Shown here piece by piece: positions 35,839-47,800 of a stretch of 64,000 nucleotides of DNA. Position 1 is the stretch's first letter. Every line of letters begins with the position of its first letter. This DNA comes from Rosistilla ulvae (lineage in GTDB: Bacteria; Planctomycetota; Planctomycetia; Pirellulales; Pirellulaceae): contig NZ_CP036261.1 in the NCBI RefSeq assembly GCF_007741475.1, positions 2,852,001 to 2,916,000 of the forward strand. The letters are read 5' to 3'. The position numbers and the translations under genes are program-made. The notes below the pieces were generated by a model. It had not been told where the DNA came from and made no database searches. It saw only the letters and a program-made list of their open reading frames with translations.

Positions 35839-38800
35839 TTAGAAATCTTCCGCGAAGATTGAGTCGACAGTCTGCTCGTATTCGCTCAACGATTCAGAGT
35901 CTTCGAACTCGTTGTTCGATGGCAGACGGTCTACAGGCGTGGTCGCATGCGGAGCGTCGATCCTGATGGTTGGCGCGTTGTCGGGATACAGGTTCCCATC
36001 CAATGCATCCGCGGAGACAACTTCATCATTCTCTTCGTCCTGTTTCGATGGAAGCTGGGACGATGGTGGTAATTCCGCTGCCACGTATGCGTTCTGCTTA
36101 TTCAACCAATTGATCACCTGCAACGCATCGACCGGCGTAACACGTTGATCGCCATTGACGTCAAGCATTGACGCTCCGTCGACGCGTTGGTGCGATAGCA
36201 ACGGATCGTTGGAACGATTCAACCGATTCAGAATCAGCAACGCATCGATCGGCTCAACCCGATCGTCGCCGTTGACATCTCGAGAATTGGATTCATTCTG
36301 CCATACGCTGCGGTCGGCGACGGCTTGCAGAACAAACGTCGTGCTCGAGTAACGAACCGGCGATCCGTTGTCGGTTGCCGTGACCGTGATCGACCACTGT
36401 CCCGATTCGGGAATCGAATCGCTGTGGAAGGCGAGGCGATTCGGATCAAAGGTGAGCCATTCGGGAAGCGCCGAACCGTCGCTTTGCCGCGCGTTGTAGA
36501 ACAGTGAGGTGTCCGAATCGGGATCGACAAACGGATCGTCGACGACGTCGAAGTCGAACGGCTTGTCGACGGTGGCTGTGAAGTTTGGCAGTTCTGCCGT
36601 CGGTTCGGGAGCCAGATTGTTCGCGGTGACCACAACGGGCGAGCCGACGATGTTCAGGGGGAGGACGTTGGAGACTTGCGGATTGGGGGCAAGTTCGAAT
36701 GCCTGGAACCAAAATTTATCCCCTTCCAGCGTAAACGGAACTGGAATGACACCGGACGTTGTGCCATCGATCCCCCCTTCGGCTAATGAACTGAAAGTGG
36801 GATTGGCGATATCCAGCGTAACCCCATATTGGGGTAGGAACGTGGAACCTGGCCCCGTTCCCCAAGCAAAGACGACGATGCCGTCGGGGGTGACGTCCGC
36901 CAGATCGACCACTGCGTATCCATCGATCAAGTGAGAAAACGAGATGACAGGTTCGTCATCAAGGCTGGTGGCAGAGAGATCCGCGATGGGGAAGTCGTCG
37001 TAATTGGGATCGTCGCTCGACACGTCGGATTGAATTGAAAACGCGACGGATCCATCGCCACGGTCATCGTCCTGCCCTTGGACCAGAATCGATTGCGGCT
37101 GATCCCAATTGCTGGCGTCAAACGTCAATGTCGCTGTCGCCGCGTAGCTGACTCCGTCGCTCGACACCAAACCTTCGGTCGCGTCGGTGCTCGAGAACTG
37201 CACGGTCACTTCGGCCGTCGGTTCCGATGTGAGTTGGATTGTAACCGTGGAAGTGCCGCCCGCTTCAGTGACGGAGAGCCCATCCACGGGGAAGATTACA
37301 AATCCCGCTTCGTCATCATCCAATATCGTACCGGTTGCCGTTCCGAACGTGACCGATCTTGTCCCCAGGTCGGTCGACGTATCCAACAAGAGACCGTAGT
37401 CCTCGTCCATTTCATCGATGGCATCTTCCATGCTTGCCACGTCAAACGTCTGAGCCGCGACACTCGACGGATCAAACGTCAACTGCACTAACGCGTCATC
37501 AAAATCAACGCCCCCCGTAGCCGTACCATCGTTAACGTGGATATCCAAAACAACTTGGGTATCGATCGGACGATCCAGCGAAACGGTAAACGTTGCCGTA
37601 TTCCCTTCGTTAACGGTGACCGCTTCGATTGTAAAGCTGGCGGCATCGTCATCGATAATCGTACCGGTGGCACTATCGCTGGCGGTCACGTTGCGCGAGC
37701 CCAATTCTGTCGATGTGCTGAGTGCTGCAGTAAAGGTCTCGGTCAATTCGACCAAGTCCTCTTCCGTCGTAGCAACGGTGAATGTTCTGGCGGTGGTAGT
37801 ACCGGCGGCAAACGTCACGATCTGAGGAACGCTTGCGTAGTCGGCGGCCGATGCCGATCCATTTGTGAAGTCGATGTCGACGATCACGTCGGTATCGATC
37901 GGATGATCTAGGGAGACGGTAAACGTTGCCGTTTCGCCTTCGTTAACGGTGACCGCTTCGATCGTGAAGCTGGCTGCATCATCGTTGGTGATCGTCCCCA
38001 GGCCTTGAGCGTCAAGGAACGTCACGTCTCGACCACCGGCTAGGATGTTGGACAGATTGACGAAGAAGCTTTCGTCGAGCTCCACCTTCTCATCGCCATG
38101 GATTTGGACCGTGATCGTTTCGGTGGCACCAGCTGCGGTGCTGGCAAAGGTGCGGGTGGTCGTTGAGATTCCGGTGTAGTCATTGTCGGCCGCGGTCGCC
38201 GAGTCGTTGGCCGTTTCAAAGTCGAACGTGACGTCGGTATCGACTTCGGCATCCAACGTGACGGTGAACGTGAAGGCCGTCGTCCCAGCATTCGTTTCGT
38301 TCTGCGTGATATCGTCGATGCTTAGCGTGGCCGTATCTTCGTTGGTGATCGTCCCCTGGCCCTGGTTGTTGTCGAACGTCACGTCTCGACCACCGGCTAG
38401 GATGTTGGACAGATTGACGAAGAAGCTTTCGTCGAGCTCCACCTTCTCATCGCCATGGATTTGGACCGTGATCGTTTCGGTGGCACCAGCTGCGGTGCTG
38501 GCAAAGGTGCGGGTGGTCGTTGAGATTCCGGTGTAGTCATTGTCGGCAGTGGTCGCCGAGTCGTTGGCCGTTTCAAAGTCGAACGTAACGCCGGTATCGA
38601 CTTCGGCATCCAACGTCACGGTGAACGTGAAGGCCGTCGTTCCAGCATCCGTTTCGTTCTGCGTGATATCGTCGATACTCAGCGTGGCAGAATCATCGTT
38701 GGTGATCGTCCCCAGGCCTTGGTTGTTGGCGAACGTCACGTCTCGACCACCGGCTAGGATGTTGGACAGATTGACGAAGAACGTTTCGTCGAGCTCCACC

Positions 38801-41800
38801 TTCTCGTCGCCATGGATTTGGACCGTGATCGTTTCGGTCGCACCTGCCGCCGTGCTGGCGAAGTTACGGGTGGTCAGCGAGATCCCGGTGTAGTCATGGT
38901 CGGCAGCGGTCGCCAAACCGTTGGCCGTTTCAAAGTCGAACGTGAGACCTGTGTCGACTTCGGCATCCAACGTCACGGTGAACGTGAAGGTCGTCGTTCC
39001 AGCATCCGTTTCGTTCTGCGTGATATCGTCGATGCTTAGCGTTGCCGCATCGTCGTTGGTGATCGTGTAGGTATGGGTACCTTGAATTGTCGAATCACCG
39101 TCGGCATCCTCGATCCGGAGGCCGGCACTTGGATTGGCGAGGGTGAGTTCGATGGTTTCGTCGAGTTCGACGATGCTTTCATCCGTGATGCTAAGAAGGA
39201 TGTCGATCGCGAAGTCTAAGGTTCCATCGTAGGTGCCGGCAGGAATCGTGACGCTGGTGGTCAAGGTAAAGTCGTCGCCAACATCCGCTGATCCACCGGT
39301 GATCGTGACGTCGATGGTCTGATCTTCACTGATAACGCCGTCGACCAGCAGTTTGGGCAGCTTGCTGCCAGTGGTGGTCTCCAGATCCGAGGCGGTGGCG
39401 GAACTGAATTCCACCTCGCCCTGGAACTGGAAATTTGAAAGCGAATCGAGTTCGTCTTGCGTCAAGAAGGCGGCAGCTTGGCCGCCGAAACCAGCAACGG
39501 TCACAAGGTTCTCGGCCGCAGCAACCGCATCTTCGCGCGCATCGGCAAGAATCGTCAGCGTCATTAGCCGCACCGTTTCATGAGCGGGCACGGTCACGAC
39601 AAATTCCCAGACGATGTTGTCATCGATCACATCAACGCTCGAAGGCAGCAGCCCGCCGGGGCCATGGATGAAGTGGATGATCGCGGGCGAACCGCTTTCA
39701 TCGGCGTCGTCGGTTCCGATCCATTGATCGGAAATTTCCACATCGGTATCGTTGTCCGAGGTGTTGAAGACCGTTGTATCGCCGTCGGATCCCAGGTTGC
39801 CAACGATCCGGACGGTCGTGGTGATATCGGCACCGGTGGGATTTTCTAGCACTTCGATCGTGTGAGCGAAGTCGTGGATGCCAGTTGTGGGAACCGTGAC
39901 TTCGCGGTACACCTTGAAAGCGGAAATCGTTTGAACATCTGTGACAAGCATCGACCCTGCATTTTTCAAAGTTGGCGAGGTGCGTGACGAAATGCTGGTA
40001 ACATCGAGACTTTGTTCGGCTTGGAAGCTGACGGCACCTCTCGATTCTGCCTGGACGGTGATGACGTATGTTCCTGCTGGTAGCATCACCCAATCTTCGG
40101 CATCAACTTGCAAGTGACGATCTGAGGCTGACGGAGCTAGCTCCAGGGAATGTGAATGCGAATCTGAAGTAAATCGGCCTATATTCACCTGGTGGCTGTG
40201 GTTCCCAGCGTATGCCGTGTTCTGCGACAAATTGTTGATAGTTAGGTTGGGATCATAATGGTATGATTCAGTCAAAACGGGCACGAATTCGCCCGCTCGG
40301 CTAACAAAGCTATGAGAGTGACTGCCTTCAACCGATGTGATTGTATTAGGCGGGTCAACACTCACACTTTCTGAACTCGTTGATCCCACCAACTGAGGCA
40401 ACTGATAGGGATTGGAAAATGTTGCTGAACTGGGTTCAGCAACACCATCGATGGAAAATCGCACCGCACCCGACCATGCTGAGTTATCTTGGGACAGTAG
40501 ATTCAATTGTGAATCCATTAACACGACGGAGTCTTCCGTCAACGTGATTGTCGTTGTAAGCCCCGGAACATCTGTAAATGTTCCTGTCAGCGACCCGACA
40601 GGAGACGCAAGTTTTTCATCGCTTGTTGCGTGAATGAAACTCACAACATCGAGACTTTGCTCGGCTTGGAAGCTGACGGCACCTGTCGATTCTGCCTGGA
40701 CCGTGATGACGTATGTTCCTGCTGGTAGCATCACCCAATCTTCGGCATCAACTTGCAAGTGACGATCTGAGGCTGACGGAGCTAGCTCCAGGGAATGTGA
40801 ATGCGAATCTGAAGTAAGTCGGCCTATATTCACCTGGTGGCTGTGGTTCCCAGCGTATGCCGTGTTCTGCGACAAATTGTTGATAGTTAGGTTGGGATCA
40901 TAATGGTATGATTCAGTCAAAACGGGCACGAATTCGCCCGCTCGGCTAACAAAGCTATGAGAGTGACTGCCTTCAACCGATGTGATTGTATTAGGCGGGT
41001 CAACACTCACACTTTCTGAACTCGTTGATCCCACCAACTGAGGCAACTGATAGGGATTGGAAAATGTTGCTGAACTGGGTTCAGCAACACCATCGATGGA
41101 AAATCGCACCGCACCCGACCATGCAGAGTTATCCTGGGACAGCAGGTTCAATTGTGAATCCAGCAGCACGACGGAGTCTTCCGTCAACGTGATTGTCGTT
41201 GTAAGCCCCGGAACATCTGTAAATGTTCCTGTCAGCGACCCAGCAGAGGAAACAGCCACCGATTGCACTGAAGACTGTTCCACAAGTGAAGGACCATAAT
41301 CAATACCGTCAACTTGCAGGCGATTCAAACCGTCAAACGCATTGTTTGTTCCCTGCACCAGTTGCCCGGCACCGAAACCACCGAATTCGACGTCAAAGTC
41401 AAAGCCGTTGGGTGACGTGAGTGTGTGCGTCGTCGCACCGACCACAAAATCCGCGACAAAGTCACCTCCCGCAACACCATCACCGTCTCCGTCGATTGGA
41501 TCGCCGCCGGGACCAAGCAGTGAATCCGTGCTCGTCAGGCGATAAACGCTTTCCGGCAAAGCGGCAAACGTGAGCGTTACGGAATCGCCGTTGTACGTTG
41601 GCGGGTCGATCGAGACCATGACATCATCGGCATTGCCCAACAAACCATCGTGTCCCACCGACTGCAACACAAACGGAGCCGTTCCAGCTCCCGCATCGAC
41701 CGCGCGGCTGAAGTCGATCGTCAGTTCCGTGGTACCCGCAGCGATAACGCCCGCGGCCAGCGAGGGTGTCGTGCCGGTGATCGTGTTTGCGGCAACCGCA

Positions 41801-44800
41801 GTTAGAGTGTAGTTCGCGGCGTCACCACCGTAGCTGATTTGGAATAACGATGCTTCGGTCGCGAAAATCGCTCCCTCGCTGAGTCCCTGGAACACCGTCC
41901 CTGTCTCGTCCGCTCCGGCGTCACTGCGGATGTCAATGATCTGAAATGTTTCTCCTGCATCCGGGGATCCGGTAAGTGTGACCGAGAGTTTGCCACCCTG
42001 GTTGGACATCGCACTGGTTATAATTTTGTCTGAGTAACCAGCGTCTGTCCGGAGAATATCCACGTGGTACAGAGAACCCGCCAGAAGTTTCAGGGCCGAG
42101 GCCTGGATCGTACCAATTCCACTCGGACTGACAGCTCCGGGACTCAGCGTTCCGCCATCGGCAACGGTGATGAGTCCAGTGACCGTTTGGTTTCCGGCAA
42201 GCGTTCCTCCCGATGCGACGTGGACGTTTCCGTGAATCATGTCGCCGCCCGCTACTGTCGCTCCGTCTTGGATCGAGACTTGCCCATTAAGGTTGTCTCC
42301 ATTGCTTAAATCGAACGTGCCTGAACTTAGTACGATGTTCCCCGTAATGTTCGAGCTAACCGATGTCGTCGTTCCCGAAGACAATTCGACGTTGCGATTC
42401 GTCGACTCAATGGGACTGTTCAGAATCAAATTCCCTGATGCTGCCAAGCGGACATCGAAATCGGTCAAAGTAATCGGCTGATTCACAGTGATTGAAGTCG
42501 CTTCGACAGCGAAGTCTGCAATTGCATTGATTGCCCCGTCGACGGCCACGTTAACATCGTCGGATCCTAGGAAATCCGCATCCACGTTCAGTGCCCCTGT
42601 GAACGCCGGGTCCAGCGATGCAATCGAAATCGTGTCGGTGCCGTCACCTCCACGAATGGTCAGTGATCCCGATGGATTCGGAAAGATCTGTTCTTCGAAA
42701 TCGCCAATTGGACTGTAGAGTCGCATGACGCCAGGTTTGGTGGCATCTGTGGGATCGATGTCTTCCAAAACGGCAGATGTCACCCCCGCAGGCAATTCGA
42801 AAACCATGTCTTCGACTACCGAATTGAACTCAAAGGGCTCGAGTCCCAACCAGACTAGGGATACGATTTCGTCGCTGTCGGTAGGGTCGAAAACCGTCTG
42901 GCCGTCGGTGGCATTGGTGAGAGATACCGTTACGGTGTCGAAATCTCCACCGCTGACAATTGCCGAATCGAATCCTGTGCCTCCTCCGCCATCGAACGTG
43001 ATCGTGTCGCTTCGATAAGTTCCTGCGGAGAAGTCGAGGAATAGCGTATCATCGATATCGTCTTGTCCCGTGAGCAATGCCTGCCATGGCTCGGTCTGGA
43101 ATCCACCAAAGACCTCCACGTCATCTTCGATTACAAACACGTCCTCTTCGCTTAGTGCGACGACAAACTGATTCTCGGTCTGATCGGCAAGATGCGTCGC
43201 CGTATAATCGACGGCATCGTCGTTGATGATAAAGCCCGCTCCAACCTCGCGGCGCACGATGGCGTTTTCGGCGTCGAATAAGTTCAGCAGAAACCTTTCG
43301 TCCGCTTCGGCAACCTCGTCGCCACGAACGACAACGCTGACCGTTTGCTCGCCCGATTCACCTGGAGCCCAGTTCAACGTGCCACTGGTTGGCGTATAGT
43401 CGCCATCGGCAGCCTCCGCCGTATCGTCGTTCGTCTGGTATTCAACCGAGACAGGGAATTTTGACGCAGAGGTCAGCGAGACGGTGAAGTCAAAGGATGT
43501 CGTCCCGTCGTCGCCTTCGGTCTTTACGACATCGTTCACAAAGATGACGGGAACTTCGATGTCTCCAACGGGCGTATTGGCGACAGCCGTGTCAAGGGCC
43601 GCGCCCGCATAGGCCGCGAGCACGGTCGCGATATCCGTCGAACCGCCAGCAACGGCTTGTAAGTCCGTAGCCAGAGCGCCCTGCATCCATGCTTCCACCC
43701 GCACGATGTCTTCGACAAATGCGGCGTCCGTGGTGACGGGCAGGTCGCGAATCTTCAAATTGCCGCGTGCGATCAATGAAGCTGCACCATCAATCACGTC
43801 GGCCGAGAGTGTGATGCCGGTACGGAATCCGATTCCTTCAAGCAACGAACGTACGGTGGATTCATTCGCCAAGTCGATTTCTGAACCAGCATCCTGGATG
43901 CGCGAAGCGATCTCAGCGTAGGCCAGATCAACAAGCAAATTCGAGGGCGGAGCGCCAGGCGCGGCGGAGAACAGGCTTGCCGCGTCGACGGTGGCATTGA
44001 ACAGTTCGGCGGAACGTGCATATCCGACTGCAGCATCCGCATTGCCATCCATCGTCGCCTCAAACAGGTCCAGTGTGTCGAGTTCCATGCCGTCAGGCAT
44101 TCCCATCGACTGAACCACGCGCTCGCTTGCCTGTGGAATATCAAATCCCAGTTGCGTGAGATGCTGAATCGTCGACGAGATCGAACTGAGCAGTAACTGT
44201 CCGGGTACGGACGAGAACTGGCCGACGAATGGCAGTTGTGTTGCCCCATCGGTGCCACCGATTAGAACGAAGCGGCCTTCATCGAGATCCAGGGTCTCGT
44301 TGCCATCCACATCAAAAGCAGAATCGATATCAAGGGCAAAGCTTCCGTCCTGCAGGGTTGTCGTGACCGGTTCGGACGGTTCACCTTCGTCCTGAATACC
44401 ATTGTCATTCAAGTCGAGATAATCGACGATTCCATTGAAATTGGCATCGAAGAAGGCAGTGCCGTCGACGATATAGCCTCCGTTGACCGCTAACTGTCCG
44501 TTGAAAATGCGGTCGGAGACGGGGATCTGCGACAGATTGATCGAGCTTCCGAACCCAGAGCGACAATCGCCAATCGTTTTTAAATTGATCCTTGGGTTCA
44601 CGGCCAGCGTGCCGGAAACCGTCTCCGCGTTACTTGAACTGGAAGACAAGACTCGGCAGGCATCACTTGGAACGATGTAAACGGAGAATAGGTTTCTCGA
44701 TTTGTCGGTTACGGCATTCTTTGTATTGCTTGAGAGGAACAGCAACAACCTTTCCCTGTTCTCGCTGCGGCTGTCATTTGTAATTCTGACCTGGAAGGAC

Positions 44801-47800
44801 TTGATCGTCTCTCCCGGCTTAAAGGTCAGTGTCCTGTTGCGGAAATTATGGTCGCTGGTGGTTGCGGTCGAGTATCTTGAAATCCCAATCGGCACGGTGA
44901 TCGTTTTGCCACTTGCCCTGGAAAGCCGGACCTCCACCCATGCCCCCTGGCCTTCTTTCCGCTCATACGATGTCACCTTAAACGAAGCAACTGGCTGGGC
45001 GTCGTCGTCATATACGCTAACGGTTTCTGACCTTTTAAGTTTCGATGATGTCGTAGCATTGGTGGGGGTTGCGATGCTGACTTTAACTTTTTCGGTGTAT
45101 TCATCAATGCTGTCGTTCTTGGCTTTGATTGTGAATGTCTTGCTGGTTTGGCCGGGGCTGAACGTTACGCTTGATGGTCCTGTAAAATCTCTGTTGCGCC
45201 CCGCGGAAGAGCCCGCATAGGAGAGCGGAACCGTGACGGTACGGTTTGATGAGGCTGTCAGCCGCAACGTAATCGACGTGCTGGTTTGGTTTCGCTCACT
45301 GATGCTGGAACCTTCACCCATGTAGACGTAAGGATCATCGTCGCGGATCTTGAGCCGAAAATAATCTTGGTTTCCAATCTTCACGCCGTCGGAATTGGCG
45401 ATTCTTACGTAGCCGTACTCGTCACCTTCGTTATGGGAGTCAGCATAAGGATCGACCGTGAGGGTCTTGCTTGTCTGTCCAGCAGTGAACGTGACCGAGG
45501 TCGTGCTAATATCGAAGTCGCGTGAACTGCCCGTCGACTTCACGCCCGTTGTGTACAGCAGTACGGTAACATCCGTTGCCGACGGAGGGGTTAGCGTCAG
45601 TGTTACCGTCTGCGGACCTGCATTTTCCCAAACCGTGGTTCCGCTCGACGAAAACTCTAAGATCGATGTATCGTCGTCGATGATGGTGCCCACAAATGAG
45701 CGTGTGGTACCCAGGACGGCATTTGTTGGTTCTCCTAGCCGTAGGGTGACGTTCTCGTTGTTTTCGTCGATGATGTCATCCAGGCCCGTCAGCGTGATAA
45801 CGCCCTCCGTCTCTCCGGCAGCGATCACAATCGACCCAATTGGCGAGACGCTGTAATCGCCAGCTGTTACCTCGAGGCCGTTCACAAGAGTGTAAGGGAC
45901 GGTTACCGGAAGTACATGTGGTTCCGATAGGCGCACCGTCGCCGCAAGCTGACCGCCGTTTTCGCTAAAACTACCTTGGCTCGCAGTAAAACTAACATTG
46001 GGGACGTCATTCTGTGGGATCGTAATCACGTGCGTCAGCGGATCACCGACGGCGGTAGAAAGCGTTGCTCCGATTGGCGTGCCAAGTTCTGCAACGATAC
46101 GCTCGGTCAACTCCGGCGTTGTATCGTCAACGATCATCAAAGGAATCGAACCGCGAAGCGAACCGGCCGGAATCCAAATCTCAGGATCGGCGGCGATTGC
46201 GTAGTCGGTTCCGTTTGTTGCCGTACCCGACAACAGAATCGGTACGTGGATATCGACTTCGGATTCCGCCAAAATACGTGCTTCAATCACGATCGGACCC
46301 GCATCTTCCGCGGCGGTAACGCCCAATGTAAAGAACGACAATTCGGGGATTGCGTCGTTGTCGTTGATGGTCAGCGTTTGAACTGGCGTTGCACCTGGCG
46401 CTACACCAACGCCAGGCTGCATCGTTAGGACGACGGTGTTCGCCCCCTCGAATCGAAGGTCATCGTCGATAGCTAAAGTTAACGTACCCGTAGTGCTACC
46501 TGCAGGGAAAAAGAAGTTCGGGTCCGATGCGAAATAGTCGAAATTCAGATCGGCCGTGCCAGAGAACGTGACTGGCACCGTCGTATCAAACGGCAGCGGT
46601 TGGGCAAGCTGAGCCACAATCTGCACGACACCCGCGTCCTCGTCAGCCGATGCCGTCGCGTCGGAAAACGAAGCGGTTATCTTTTGGAAATTCCCGAAGT
46701 TCGCGTCAACGGCGATCTCACCGGATCCCAGTGTAAGTGAATGGAATCCAACCACGGGTGGAGTGGCATCGAGTTCCTGAAGCGAATAAGGATCGACCGT
46801 CACGGTTCCCACGGAACCGTCATCAGCGCTGTCGTAAACGGAATTCGCAATTTCAAGTGCCGATTGGGTTCCCCAGTAGTTGCCTGCTAGGTTGCGATCA
46901 TTGACAGAGAGGTTCTGGGCGTTGAAGACGGTGTTGTCGAAGATGTTGTTGCTTGTGACTGCCGTTGTAAAATGTGACGTCAGTTCAAGTCCGATTTCGT
47001 TGCCAACGATGTTGTTGTTGCGCAACTGCGGACCGCCATACCCAGCAGAGGTAACGGCGATGCGATTTCCCGTGAACGTTGAGTATTCGATCAGCGTGTC
47101 GCTGCCGGTGTCGACTGCGATATCGTTGTTCTCGAACAATCCATTGACAACCTTATGACGCCCGGCACGATCGATCACCGTGCCGTTGTTGCGGAAAATC
47201 GAATCGTAAAAGGTACGGTCACCGTTTCTGGAAACCGAAGTGTTGTTTTCAAACAACGAACGGAAGACTTCGACGTCTCCGCCAGAATAGCCGCCGAAGA
47301 CAAGCGAGTTGTGCCGGAACGTGCTGTCCGAAATGGTGGCTGGAATGATCGAATTGGTGCAGCATGAAACCTGGAACGCAGTATTGGCGTACTCCAGTGC
47401 GACGAAGCCCAGTTCCGCTGTGCCGCCGATCGTGTTTTCCAGTTGAATGCCGTTCCAGTCGTTCATCGCCGGAGTCGCCGACGAACTGGTCAGCAGGATG
47501 GGAGCGGCGTCGGTACCGACGGCATCTAGGTGGCCACGGACTGTCAGGCGGGTTCCGGAATCAAACAGCACCACGACGCCCGGATCGATGGAGAGCGTCG
47601 TATCGGGAAAGACCAAAACATCGCCAGTCACGCGAACCGGAGAATCGGCGAGGCTCCACGTTGTGTCTTCAAATAGCGCACCATTTACCGTTGCGGCGGT
47701 GGAGATCGTTGCGTGATCGATGGTCGTCGTTGCCGGTGCCGCCGGAGGTGCCGGAGTTTCCAACGCTGGCAACGACTGCTGCCAGGTGGCCTGTGGCACT

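Noticed and set aside
37981-39051. Regular repeats as a CRISPR array
   Set aside because: The 357-base units encode protein domains in frame, with no short spacers and no cas genes.
44702-45220. Hydrophobic 172-codon plus-strand frame inside the giant gene
   Set aside because: It lies entirely within the intact 5370-codon frame on the other strand and its hydrophobicity comes from antisense Calx-beta sequence.
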